This document shows, piece after piece, positions 18,843-27,833 of a DNA stretch of 64,000 bases (positions are counted from its first letter, which is position 1; each line of letters begins with the position of its first letter). The notes under the pieces are model-generated. The model worked only from the letters and a program-made list of their open reading frames with translations. It ran no database searches and was not told where the DNA came from. This stretch comes from MTP4 sp052056915 (lineage in GTDB: Archaea > Halobacteriota > Methanosarcinia > Methanosarcinales > Methanosarcinaceae). The stretch is taken from positions 1,984,001-2,048,000 of the forward strand of contig NZ_CP195119.1 of assembly GCF_052056915.1 (NCBI RefSeq), written 5' to 3'. A program made the translations under genes and the position numbers.

Positions 18843-20450
18843 ATGGCAAGCGAACTAAAAACACCTAACGGAACTGATCTTGAAAGCCGGGACGGAATGG
18901 CAAAACTTGCCCGGACAATAAGAGATAAGATTCTCATCAACGAGCCGGTAAAAGAAGACGGGCTTATAGACCAGGTCGAAAGAGCAGCAGTAGAAATCGA
19001 CGAGATCCTGGCATCATCCCTGGGCCCGAAGGGGATGAACAAGATAATAATAAACCCGGTAAACGACGTGTTCGTAACAAACGACGGGAAAGTGATCCTC
19101 AAGGAGATGGACGTCCTCCACCCGATTGTCACGTCCCTCAAGAAGCTTGCGGAATCAATGGACAAAGCCTGCGGGGACGGCACGAAAACCGCAGTAATCC
19201 TGGCAAGTAACCTGATCAAAAACGCAATAAAGCTGAGAAGAGCAGGAGTCCACCCCACAACCATAATCGAGGGCTACGAACTTGCCCTGAGAAAGGCTTA
19301 CGAGATGCTCCAGTACGGCATTAAGCAGGCAGGAGAAGAAGACGTTCGGACAACGATAATGTGTTCTGCTACCGGAAAAGGGGTGGAAAGGCAGCAGGCA
19401 GAGGCAATCACGGAGATCGTACTCGGGGTGATCGAGCACCTGAACGAAACCAGGGAAGGCCGCCTCGACCTCAACAAAAACGTGAAGATCCTCAAAAAGG
19501 TAGGAGGACCGGGGATTGAAGCCCTGGAAGGCATAATAATGGATGAAAACCCGGCAAGGGTGGACATGCCAAAAGATTTCGAAAACCCTTCGGTGCTCAT
19601 AATAAATTACGACCTCAAGATAAAAAGCGAATACCTCAACCCCCAGCACAACCTGAGAATGGATTCCGTTCAAACAGCCCTTATGTTTGAGGAAAGGAAG
19701 AAGGAGATGTGCAGGACCCTTGCGGAAAAAATAATTAACTCGGGAGCAAACGTCCTCTTCTGCGAGGGAGATATCGACCCCTACATAGAGACCCTGCTCA
19801 GGGACAGTAATATACTGGCTTTCAAGAAGCTGAAGCTGAAAGACCTGGAAAAGCTCTCGAAAGCCGTGGGGACGTCCCTGATGAGCAAGAATGACGAGAT
19901 CCTGCCCCGGCACCTTGGTAAAGCCGACAGGATTAAGCTTGAAAAACGAAACAGGGAGAACTTTGTCTTCATAACGGTGAAGGGAAAGCCGATCTCCACG
20001 ATCCTGATCTGGGACCCGGCAAGGTACGGGCTGGACAAGGTGGAAGAAGCCGTGGACGACGCACTCAATAATGCAGCTTTCCTCATAAAAAACAAGGAAA
20101 TAGTAAACGGAGGAGGCGCAATTGAATTTGAGCTTGCGCATATGGTAAGGCTCTTTGCGGCAACCCAGCAGGGAAAGAAACAGCTGGCTATCCTGGCATA
20201 TGCCGAAGCCCTGGAAAGAGTCCCGGAAACCCTTGCGAAAAACGCGGGCATGAAAACCATTGATGCGATGGTGGAGATGAGAAACGCCTACACAAGAGGA
20301 GTGGAGGCAAGGATAGACATCTCAGGGAAAGTAACGGATAAAGGGCCGAAAGTCTACGATTCAGCAACGGTAAAGAAACTGGCCCTGGTCTCGGCAACAG
20401 AAACAGCAAGAAACGTACTCAGGATTGACGAGATAATCCCAAAAACCTGA
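18843..20450 (+). CDS. divergent group II chaperonin (thermosome-like)
   Basis: A 535-residue HSP60-type protein. Equatorial-domain motifs are present: SSLGPKGMNKIIIN, TNDGKVILKEMD, GDGTKTAVILA (catalytic Asp) and VDDALNNAAF...VNGGGAIEFELA. The apical domain is far from the canonical thermosome at 53.5 kb: the usual TGCKD segment is replaced by KNDEILPRHLGKADRIKLEKRNRENFVFIT, and the C terminus ends IIPKT with no Gly-Met tail. ATG 18843 follows GGGG and is preferred to TTG 18831. Methanosarcina has extra divergent chaperonins besides the usual three. Its place between mtsF and cobW/mtaCB suggests a client set among methyltransferases; this is inference. Confidence 0.88.
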   Translation: MASELKTPNGTDLESRDGMAKLARTIRDKILINEPVKEDGLIDQVERAAVEIDEILASSLGPKGMNKIIINPVNDVFVTNDGKVILKEMDVLHPIVTSLKKLAESMDKACGDGTKTAVILASNLIKNAIKLRRAGVHPTTIIEGYELALRKAYEMLQYGIKQAGEEDVRTTIMCSATGKGVERQQAEAITEIVLGVIEHLNETREGRLDLNKNVKILKKVGGPGIEALEGIIMDENPARVDMPKDFENPSVLIINYDLKIKSEYLNPQHNLRMDSVQTALMFEERKKEMCRTLAEKIINSGANVLFCEGDIDPYIETLLRDSNILAFKKLKLKDLEKLSKAVGTSLMSKNDEILPRHLGKADRIKLEKRNRENFVFITVKGKPISTILIWDPARYGLDKVEEAVDDALNNAAFLIKNKEIVNGGGAIEFELAHMVRLFAATQQGKKQLAILAYAEALERVPETLAKNAGMKTIDAMVEMRNAYTRGVEARIDISGKVTDKGPKVYDSATVKKLALVSATETARNVLRIDEIIPKT

Positions 20451-20551
20451 ATGAAAAAATACATCACGCTGATGACAGTGCCCGAACTCCTCTCTCTATG
20501 GGCATTGTTATCAATATCCCCCAAGAAGTGAGTAAGACCTGCAACGCCTTA

Positions 20552-20592
20552 CCCCGGGAAGTACATATTTGCCATTTTATGCCTTCCCGGGG
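20552..20592 (+). promoter_or_regulatory. 10-bp GC-rich stem-loop before the second cobW-like gene
   Basis: CCCCGGGAAG (20552-20561) pairs perfectly with CTTCCCGGGG (20583-20592) around a 21-base loop. The 20451-20968 gap also repeats TTTGCCATTT three times (20568, 20642 and 20778). The stem stands out in AT-rich DNA and could be a leader structure or the terminator of the chaperonin gene. No ORF with a good start is seen here. Confidence 0.5.
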
Positions 20593-20968
20593 AGAGGACA
20601 GTATATATCCACAGGAACTCAGGAAGGTTGGACCAACCCGGCTTTGCCATTTTGCCGGGGAATTCCAGCCAGAAAACAAGAGACAAAAAAAATCCGGGAC
20701 CCGAAGCCTATAAGCTCCAGGCACCACATGGGGCACCCGGAACCTGAAATCAGGAAGGATGCGCTCTCTAAACCGGTTTGCCATTTACCGGGCAGGGAAG
20801 CTCCGAGGAACCTGAAACACAATGGATCGGAAAGCCCCTCACCCTGACCCTCCAGGAGTGAAAGGGGCACCCTCCCGATCAGAAGGGATAAAGGGATAGA
20901 TACTGCCAATTTTTCAAATTGATTTTTGATTTCGTGCAGACGAAGCTGTACAGAGGATGGGAAAAACC

Positions 20969-22003
20969 ATGAAGTGCATGATAATCGGCGGCTTCCTGGG
21001 AAGCGGGAAGACCACAACGATCCGGAAGATAATAGAACACCTGGGAAAACGGGGACAAAAAACAGCGATCATCGTCAATGAGATAGGGGAAATCGGGATT
21101 GACGGAGACACGGTTTCGGGGCCCGGAGTTGAGACCAGGGAGATCACAAACGGCTGCATCTGCTGTACCCTCAGGATCAGCATGGAACATACGATAAAAA
21201 GCCTGATGTCCGAATATCGTCCGGATACTATTATAATAGAACCTACCGGAATAGCCTTTCCAAGACAGATAAAAGGGAATATAGAAAAAATGAATCTCCC
21301 GGGACTTTCCTTTGCCCCCATAGTAAACCTTGTGGACGCAAGCCGCCTCAGTACCAACCCGGAAGAGCTCCAGAACTTCATGCTAAACCAGATAGATGAG
21401 GCCGAGGTAATGGCCATAAACAAAGTAGATCTCATCGAAAGGGAGAGGCTTCTGGAAATCTGCGTCTTTTTGCGTAAGCTGAATCCGAAAGCCAGGATGT
21501 TCCATTTCTCTGCCCGGGAAGGGGACGCCTTCGATACCCTGCTGGGAATACTGGGAGAAAACAGCCAGGAAAAATCGACACCAGAAGGAAGGAATTCCAT
21601 AGACGTGTCAGGAGTTTCGGCTTATTCATCAGCATTTGAGATAAGTTCTCCGGAAATTTCCCCGGAAATTGCAGTCTCAGTTACCGGGCAGATCCTGAAA
21701 GACATAAGGGACCGGGCAAAAGAACTGAACCCGGAGTTTATCGGGCACATAAAATTATCCTTTACCCACCAGGAAACCCTGGTAAAGGGAAGCGTGACCT
21801 CAGCCCATGAAAGTCCGGAGATAGAAGTCCTTAAAAAAACCGCAAGCTCCCGGTCGAAAATCAAAGTACTCTCCGCAATTACGTATATGTCAAAAGAAGA
21901 ACTTGTCAAAGCTGTGGATGCGGCTGTCTACGAGCAGCTCGAAAACCAGCAGCTATCTTTCAAAAAAACAATGCATGAAGTAAACTACTGCGAGTGCCAT
22001 TAA
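20969..22003 (+). CDS. CobW/G3E-family GTPase, no His tail
   Basis: About 344 residues and clearly paralogous to the GTPase at 12.6 kb: GGFLGSGKTTTIRKI (Walker A), VNEIGEIGIDGD, GCICCTLRIS (metal motif), EPTGIAFP, AINKVDLIERE, and a CobW C-terminal domain with ELNPEFIGHIKL. The linker is shorter and it ends VNYCECH, with two Cys and one His instead of the long His string. ATG 20969 aligns with the paralogue start (KCMIIGG against QVIVVGG); ATG 20957 is possible. It precedes mtaCB by 1.1 kb on the same strand. A role in metal supply to MtaB/MtaC is plausible but unproven. Confidence 0.85.
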   Translation: MKCMIIGGFLGSGKTTTIRKIIEHLGKRGQKTAIIVNEIGEIGIDGDTVSGPGVETREITNGCICCTLRISMEHTIKSLMSEYRPDTIIIEPTGIAFPRQIKGNIEKMNLPGLSFAPIVNLVDASRLSTNPEELQNFMLNQIDEAEVMAINKVDLIERERLLEICVFLRKLNPKARMFHFSAREGDAFDTLLGILGENSQEKSTPEGRNSIDVSGVSAYSSAFEISSPEISPEIAVSVTGQILKDIRDRAKELNPEFIGHIKLSFTHQETLVKGSVTSAHESPEIEVLKKTASSRSKIKVLSAITYMSKEELVKAVDAAVYEQLENQQLSFKKTMHEVNYCECH

Positions 22004-23164
22004 AAATAAGAAATTCAAATGCCCCCGGAAATTCAGGGAGGTGAAAAGCCGTGAGTTTTCCGGATCCGGCTCCCCCCGGATGGCTTTGCGAAAAATTTAT
22101 ATATAATAAGACGGTCATCGCCACCGTCTCAGAAAGAAACTCCTTCAGGGTACGGAGACTAAAAATCCGGACGTCGAACCGGAGGCAATCAACTGTCTAT
22201 CGGGTTTTAGACAGAAGAAAAAATCAGGACAAAGCCATAATAACCCGAGAGGGCAATGTTCGAAAAAAAATTAAAAAACGGCAGAAAAAAGACAGATAAT
22301 TGGGCAACTCTGAATGCAGAGGATAATGTCCAGAAAAAAACTTTGAAACCATCTGCCTGTTTTCCCGAGAAGAGAGACAATATCGAAAGTTTCATAAACT
22401 TTGAGGCGAAGAATCAGTTAACTTTAATATGTCTGGAAAAAACAGACATATAAAGAGCTGTTTTTGGACATTTGAACCCACCCCATAAAAAACAAGTTCA
22501 CTTGAGTAAAACTAAAATCCGGAAGATATAGGAGAATTTCGGACCCTGCGCAACCGGAGCATGGTACTATAAGAAAAACAATTGCCCGGTAAATTTTAAA
22601 GGCGTTGACCAGATCAATGCCAGCAAAAAAAAACTTTTTTTTGATTAAATCATATGCACGAAAAATTCTGCATAGAAGTATAAAATTATCGGCGCCGAAA
22701 AATTAGCATCGGTTAAGGTATAAGCAAATAAATCTAACTGTTTTTTGCAAGTGCATTCCCGAATAATCAGGGAGGATACACCCCTGTAAATCACTGGGAA
22801 GAGAAAGCCCAAAGGGCACCAGAAACAAAAAGATCCAGGGAAATGAAACCCCCCGGAGGATACTTCGAAAAGCACCTGAAAAACGGGTCATACTGCTAAG
22901 GTGCAAAAACGGAACACATTGTTTCAGGGTGCCCCAAAAACGAAAAGTACCGGGCCACAGATGCCAACACTAAGGTGCTGTAAAACGCACTACAATGGGT
23001 TGTCCAAAACTCTCTCATAATGTGGAAGACTTCGATTATGGAGGTTTTCGAATTCATCTACATTTTTATTCGGGAAAAAACCGGAGACTACCGGGACAGC
23101 AGCTTGCCAGGTCAAGGATTTGAGCGAATCTGAGACCATCTTCTTTCATATTGGAGGTTAAAAT
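22004..23164 (+). promoter_or_regulatory. long mtaCB leader / control region
   Basis: A 1.16-kb stretch without a credible gene. A TATA-like ATTTATATATAATAAG lies at 22095-22110, directly followed by a GACGGT/ACCGTC hairpin (22110-22128) at the expected start of transcription. If this is the mtaC promoter, the leader is over 1 kb. CTAAGGTGC occurs twice (22897 and 22972). Long untranslated leaders are reported for Methanosarcina mtaCB operons; the promoter position here is my reading. Other TATA-like sites near 22590 and 22720 cannot be excluded. Confidence 0.5.
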
Positions 23165-23941
23165 ATGTTGGATTTGAAACTGGAAGACATCGATGGCATA
23201 TTAGTACGCTATAACGTCGCCCTCGAAAAGGAAATGACTCCTGATGAAGCTGCAGAAGAGCTTTACCCGAAGGACGAACTGATCTACCCGATTGCAAAGG
23301 CAATCTACGAGGGTGAAGAAGACGATGTAGTTGACGGCCTCAAAGCCGCAATCGATGCAGGAAAAGACCCTATCGCCCTGATCAACGAATCTCTGATGGT
23401 AGGGATGGGTGTTGTATCCCAGCTCTACGATGAAGGGATCATTTTCCTTCCCAACGTAATGATGTCCGCAGACGCCATGCTGGAAGGTATAGAATTCTGT
23501 AAGACTCAGACCACTGAAGTGCCCGAACCCAAGGGTAAGGTTGTCTGCCACGTCGCAGAAGGTGACGTCCACGATATCGGTAAGAACATTGTTGCTGCCC
23601 TCCTGAGAGCAAGCGGCTACGAAGTAGTTGACCTCGGAAGGGACTGCCCGGTTGACGAAGTTATCGAGACTGTAGAGAAAGAAAAGCCAATGTTAGTCAC
23701 CGGTACTGCTCTCATGACAACCACCATGTATGCATTCAAGGAAATCAACGACAAGCTCCTCGAAAAGGGCATCAAGCTCCCCTTCGCATGTGGTGGCGGT
23801 GCTGTGAACCAGGACTTTGTAGCTCAGTATGACCTCGGAGTCTATGGTGAAGAAGCCTCTGACGCAGTGAAGATTGCAAACTTCATTGTCGAAAACGGAG
23901 AAGGGATTGAGAAATTAAGAGAGGAATTCCACAAGCACTAA
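23165..23941 (+). CDS. mtaC: methanol corrinoid protein MtaC
   Basis: A 258-residue cobalamin-binding carrier that accepts the methyl group of methanol from MtaB and presents it to MtaA. N-terminal helical cap (residues 40-125, MVGMGVVSQLYDEGIIFLPNVMMSADAM) and a Rossmann B12 domain with GDVHDIGKNIV, where His136 is the lower Co ligand, the same number known for M. barkeri MtaC. GTALMTTTM and CGGGAVNQDF line the cobamide pocket. GGAGG precedes the ATG. mtaB follows after 15 bp in the same operon. By neighbourhood with msrD/msrE it resembles isozyme 3 of M. acetivorans. Confidence 0.96.
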   Translation: MLDLKLEDIDGILVRYNVALEKEMTPDEAAEELYPKDELIYPIAKAIYEGEEDDVVDGLKAAIDAGKDPIALINESLMVGMGVVSQLYDEGIIFLPNVMMSADAMLEGIEFCKTQTTEVPEPKGKVVCHVAEGDVHDIGKNIVAALLRASGYEVVDLGRDCPVDEVIETVEKEKPMLVTGTALMTTTMYAFKEINDKLLEKGIKLPFACGGGAVNQDFVAQYDLGVYGEEASDAVKIANFIVENGEGIEKLREEFHKH

Positions 23942-23956
23942 TCGGAGGGAGCAAGA

Positions 23957-25342
23957 ATGGTAAAGAAATACACTTCAATGGCTTATGCTAGCGCAGACGA
24001 CATGCTTTTCGGGAACGCAAAATTCCCAGTAAAGGCAGGTCTCGGCCTTGAGATCGGTGCAGGCTACACAACCCCTGAAATTAACTATGCCCCCAGACCT
24101 CAGGCAGGCAAGTCCAAGGAAAAACTCATTAAGGAATACGAAAGGATCACCACTGACTCAATGGCAAGGATGGTCCAGATCGGTGCACCTTCAGTAGTGC
24201 TTGAAACCGAACACGTGGAACAGATGACCAACAACCCCGAATGGGGAGGCGCTGTTGCCCACGCTCAGAAGACCATCATGGAAGAGTACCACGATGAATA
24301 CGGGATCAAGTGCGCACTTCGCCACACCCCCGGAGACATCCGTGAAGACCGTGACTATCTGAAACTCACCGGAGACAAGTTCGATCTCCTTATGGAATCC
24401 TTCGAGCAGGTTGCCCAGAACGGTGCAGACCTCCTGTCTGTCGAGAGTATGGGTGGTAAGGAAGTCTTCGACTACTCTATCCTGAGAAACGACACTGCAG
24501 GTATTCTCTTCGGTATCGGTGTACTTGGTTCCATGGACATGGAAACTGTCTGGACCGGCGTTGCGGACATCGCCAAGAAGAACGGCGTAGTTGCAGCCGG
24601 TGACACCGACTGTGCCCAGGCAAACACTGCAATGTTCATCGCCGGTGGTCTTCTGGACAAGAACCTTGCCCACACCATCGCAATCGTTGCAAGGACAATT
24701 GCAGCCGGAAGGTCCCTCTGTGCATACGAAGCAGGTGCAACCGGTCCGGGTAAGGACTGCGGATATGAAAACACCATCATCAAGTCCATCTCCGGTGTCC
24801 CGATCGCCCAGGAAGGTAAGAGCTCAACCTGTGCCCACTCCGATGTTATGGGTAACCTGGTCATGCAGTGCTGTGACCTCTGGTCCAACGAATCCGTGGA
24901 ATACCACGGTGAATTCGGCGGTACAAGTGTCCAGTGCTGGGGAGAGTCCCTTGCATATGACTGTTCCCTCATGAACACAGCCCTTAAGGCCGGAAAGGCA
25001 AAAGGCCTCAGGGACCTGTTCACCCTCTCTGACAAGTACAGAGACCCACAGGGCTATGTGCTTGCCTACGACAATGCCTACAGAGTAGGAGAGGCAATTG
25101 CCAAGGACGGAAAAGACAACTACCTCCGTACCAAGAACGCAGCCGTCGAATGCTGCAACATTATCAACGAAGGTGTCGCATCCGGCAAGCTCAAACTCAC
25201 AAGGTTCGAGATCAACGCCCTTGCAAAAGTCAAAGATGACCTTGATGCGCTCCCCGACGACGGCGACAAGTTCATGAGCGACTGCCTGACCAGATTCAAA
25301 GAAGAAGTTGCAGTTTTCCGTCCGGAAAACTACGGGCTTTAA
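23957..25342 (+). CDS. mtaB: methanol:corrinoid methyltransferase MtaB
   Basis: A 461-residue zinc TIM-barrel enzyme that activates methanol and methylates the Co(I) corrinoid of MtaC. Its length and start (VKKYTSMAYASADDMLFGNAKFPVKAGLGLEIGAG) are those of the family. Zn ligands known from M. barkeri MtaB (Glu and two Cys) fit the conserved CAYEAGATGPGKDCGYEN segment and the upstream acidic VLETEHVE region. No in-frame amber codon is present, as expected, since pyrrolysine is used by methylamine enzymes and not MtaB. AGGGAG lies before the ATG, 15 bp after mtaC. A T-run after the stop (25350-25365) is a likely terminator. Confidence 0.96.
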   Translation: MVKKYTSMAYASADDMLFGNAKFPVKAGLGLEIGAGYTTPEINYAPRPQAGKSKEKLIKEYERITTDSMARMVQIGAPSVVLETEHVEQMTNNPEWGGAVAHAQKTIMEEYHDEYGIKCALRHTPGDIREDRDYLKLTGDKFDLLMESFEQVAQNGADLLSVESMGGKEVFDYSILRNDTAGILFGIGVLGSMDMETVWTGVADIAKKNGVVAAGDTDCAQANTAMFIAGGLLDKNLAHTIAIVARTIAAGRSLCAYEAGATGPGKDCGYENTIIKSISGVPIAQEGKSSTCAHSDVMGNLVMQCCDLWSNESVEYHGEFGGTSVQCWGESLAYDCSLMNTALKAGKAKGLRDLFTLSDKYRDPQGYVLAYDNAYRVGEAIAKDGKDNYLRTKNAAVECCNIINEGVASGKLKLTRFEINALAKVKDDLDALPDDGDKFMSDCLTRFKEEVAVFRPENYGL

Positions 25343-25393
25343 GCCCTAAACTTCTTTTTTTTATTTTGGAAAAATGGCTTCAGGGGGATATTG

Positions 25394-25978
25394 ATGACCG
25401 AAAACGAAGGAGTTGCAACTTTAATTATAGACAAGACCGCAAACCCTGCCCCTCTCGGGTTCACGGGCCTTGGCCTGTCTGCTGTCCTGTTGAGTTTGAG
25501 CTACATCGGGGTTTACCCGGTAGGATCCATGATCGTCTCCATGGCGATATTCTTAGGAGGTTTTGCACAGGTATTTGCAGGGATGATGGCCTGGAAAAAG
25601 GGCGATGTCTTTGCAGGAACTGCATTTTCGGCCTTCGGACTGTTCTGGTTCTCCCTTGCAGGACTTATAGTCATGCCTGCACTGGGCTGGGTTGAAACAC
25701 CCTCTGCAACCGCAATGGCTGCATACCTCTTTATCTGGGGTGTCTACACCTTTGTCATGCTGATTGCTACAATGAAGATCGGAGTAAGGGCAATCCAGTT
25801 CGTCTTTGTTACATTATTTATATTGTTTATGTTGCTGGCGGTCGTTAACGCAACCGGAAGCACCGGACTGCTTGTAGTTGCCGGAATTGTTGGACTTATT
25901 ATGGGCCTCGGAGCCCTTTACACTGCCCTTTCCATGGTACTGAATGAAATCTACGGAAAGACAGTTGCTCCAATCTGA
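25394..25978 (+). CDS. acetate uptake transporter family protein (AceTr/GPR1-FUN34-YaaH)
   Basis: A 194-residue membrane protein with six predicted helices. The family signature NPAPLGF lies at residues 18-24, just before helix 1 (FTGLGLSAVLLSLSYIGV). A run of hydrophobic helices follows, with the usual FLGGFAQVFAGMMAWKKGDVFAGTAFSAFG block. Family members (SatP, AceP, Ato1) carry acetate and other small acids, usually with protons. ATG 25394 is preferred over TTG 25391; GGGGGA lies upstream. It lies 52 bp after mtaB, past a T-run, so it may be a separate unit or a read-through partner. Why an acetate carrier sits with methanol genes is not evident. Confidence 0.9.
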   Translation: MTENEGVATLIIDKTANPAPLGFTGLGLSAVLLSLSYIGVYPVGSMIVSMAIFLGGFAQVFAGMMAWKKGDVFAGTAFSAFGLFWFSLAGLIVMPALGWVETPSATAMAAYLFIWGVYTFVMLIATMKIGVRAIQFVFVTLFILFMLLAVVNATGSTGLLVVAGIVGLIMGLGALYTALSMVLNEIYGKTVAPI

Positions 25979-26174
25979 AAATAAACAGCATACAATAGCA
26001 TACCCCGGTTAAAAACGGAAAATGGCTTCAGACCGGGAAATATCAGACACGTTGTACAGACACGTCGAAACCCGAAAAAACCTCAAAGAAAAAACGGCAT
26101 TAAGACCCTATCAATCCAACCGCAAAAAAAAGAACACAGGTCTCAAGATCTGTGTTTTCAATTTATTTGCAACT

Positions 26175-26289
26175 CTCTGAACCTAAAAATAAATACAATT
26201 CAAACCCTCTGAACCTGAAAATAAATACAATTCAAACCCTCTGAACCTGAAAATAAATACAATTCAAACCCTCTGAACCTGAAAACACC
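26175..26289. repeat. 32-bp tandem repeat, about 3.5 copies
   Basis: The unit begins CTCTGAACCTGAAAATAAAT and ends ACAATTCAAACC; copies start at 26175, 26207 and 26239, with a partial copy at 26271. It lies in the 500-bp gap before the cation-efflux-like gene. The rest of the gap holds an AAAGGAGG at 26437 and no other ORF. Confidence 0.9.
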
Positions 26290-26476
26290 TGTTATTAATT
26301 TCAATTATCCTTTCTAAGCAAAAACCGTGCATCCTTTATGCAAATGGTTTATTTGCCAGCAATTCACTTCAACCCCACATTTTTAACAAATAATCACTCC
26401 CCACTACCCACCCGCTCAAGAAAGCTCCGCTTCACAAAGGAGGACTAATTAATTCAACGGACTGGTGCATTCCAAA

Positions 26477-27448
26477 ATGAAAGCGGAAGTCACATTAAAA
26501 AAAGCAAAGGGCATGCCCGGCAAAGGCCTGCTCCTGAATCTGATGCTGACTATTTTCAAACTGGTCGCAGGATTTTTCGGGAACAGTACGGCACTCCTCG
26601 CGGATGCAGTCCGCTCTTTTTAGGATTTCACAGCCGGGGCCATGAAACTCCTGGACCACCGCATATCCCTCAAACCCGAAGACATGTCCCACAACTACGG
26701 ACACGGGAAAGTTGCGACCCTCTATAAGGGGGCCTGGACAGCTATGCTGCTCCTAGCAGGGATTCAGATCCTCTCCCAGGGTACGGGAGAGCTTATTATA
26801 CTAATAAAAGGTCAGGATCCCGCAAATCCGGGGATTTCTGCTTTTTTTGCGGCTGCTGTATCCCCTTTATCAAAGGGGGTCCTTCTGCGTTTAGGCGGGA
26901 AGGAAAACGTGAAGCTTTATCCCGGTGGCAGCAGGCCTGCAAAGTACCTATCCCTACGCGAGGAGATATTCTTCTCAGGATGCGTACTTCTCGGCATTGG
27001 ATGCACTTTTCTCCCGGGGAGGGGATGGGCAGCCGCCGATTCCATTGCAGCAGTCTTCCTGAGTCTCTTCGTGCTGAAAGCCTCGGGTAGGGCTCTTTAC
27101 GGAACTGCCGATGAGTTGATAGAAGCGTCCCTTGACGAGGAAAGCAACCTGAACATTAGGAAATTAATAAGCGAAACGGAAGGAGTCATATCCTGCCGCG
27201 GACTCAAGACCCGGAGAATCGGGAAAAACATTGCAATTAATGTTTCCATCAACGTTAAAGACTCCCTGAACATCAGGGAAGCAGCCGGAATCTCAAGCAG
27301 GGTGGAAGAGCGACTAAAAGCCGCTTATGGGGAAGAGACCTATACCCTGATAAAAGCGGAACCTGACCAGAGAAGGAACTGCCCCTTCAGAAAAATAAGC
27401 AGATTCCCCGAAAAGAGTATAGGGAAAAACTTAATATCCAAAAATTAA
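26477..27448 (+). CDS. cation-diffusion-facilitator-like protein with in-frame amber codon
   Basis: One reading frame covers the CDF family fold if TAG at 26621-26623 (codon 49) is read through: KGLLLNLMLTIFKLVAGFFGNSTALLADAVRSF-TAG-DFTAGAMKLLDHR, then helices to residue 215 and the cytoplasmic CDF domain (SLDEESNLNIRKLISETEGVISCRG). The TAG falls in the membrane helix 2 motif where relatives have HSxSD. Usual metal ligands look lost too: the first position is Arg, and the helix 5 H-x3-D is replaced by LREEI. So this is either a decaying gene or a protein with pyrrolysine. Starts at ATG 26477 or GTG 26465. The ribosome site is distant. Confidence 0.6.
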
Positions 27449-27724
27449 TAATAATTATATTCACCGATTAAAATAATAAAATAGATATAATCGTGGGGAG
27501 AAACCACGATAATTATAGGAAGGAATTAAGAAAAAACTGGAGCCATAAGGGGAAAAACAGCATATTGAGCTCCATAAATACGCACATGTTTCCGGAACGG
27601 AACAAAGCTTAATAATCAATCGAAAAATAAAAAGAAGCATAAGAGTAAGCTGACTTCCGGCCTGAAGACCCGCCTGTTAGAAGAGAAAGCGTCGGTAATC
27701 TGCAAACCAATAATCTGCAAACAA

Positions 27725-27779
27725 GCAATCCGGAAATTAGCAATCCGGAAATTAGCAATCTGGAAATTAGCAATCCGGA
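27725..27779. repeat. 15-bp tandem repeat, nearly four copies
   Basis: Unit GCAATCCGGAAATTA at 27725, 27740, 27755 (one change) and a partial copy at 27770. It ends about 55 bp before the first hydantoinase-A-like gene. Confidence 0.85.
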
Positions 27780-27833
27780 GAAAGGGCAATAAATAAAATT
27801 AACAATCCAACTCATAAAAGAGGTTTATAAGAA

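Noticed and set aside
19155..20141. 328-codon minus-strand frame opposite the divergent chaperonin
   Set aside because: It mirrors the codon pattern of the real gene and shows no recognisable protein features.
22051..22299. 82-codon basic frame in the mtaC leader
   Set aside because: No good ribosome site, low-complexity Lys/Arg-rich end and position inside a regulatory gap; more likely chance.
23957..25342. Pyrrolysine in the methyltransferase MtaB
   Set aside because: The frame has no in-frame TAG; MtaB is the methanol enzyme, and pyrrolysine belongs to methylamine methyltransferases.
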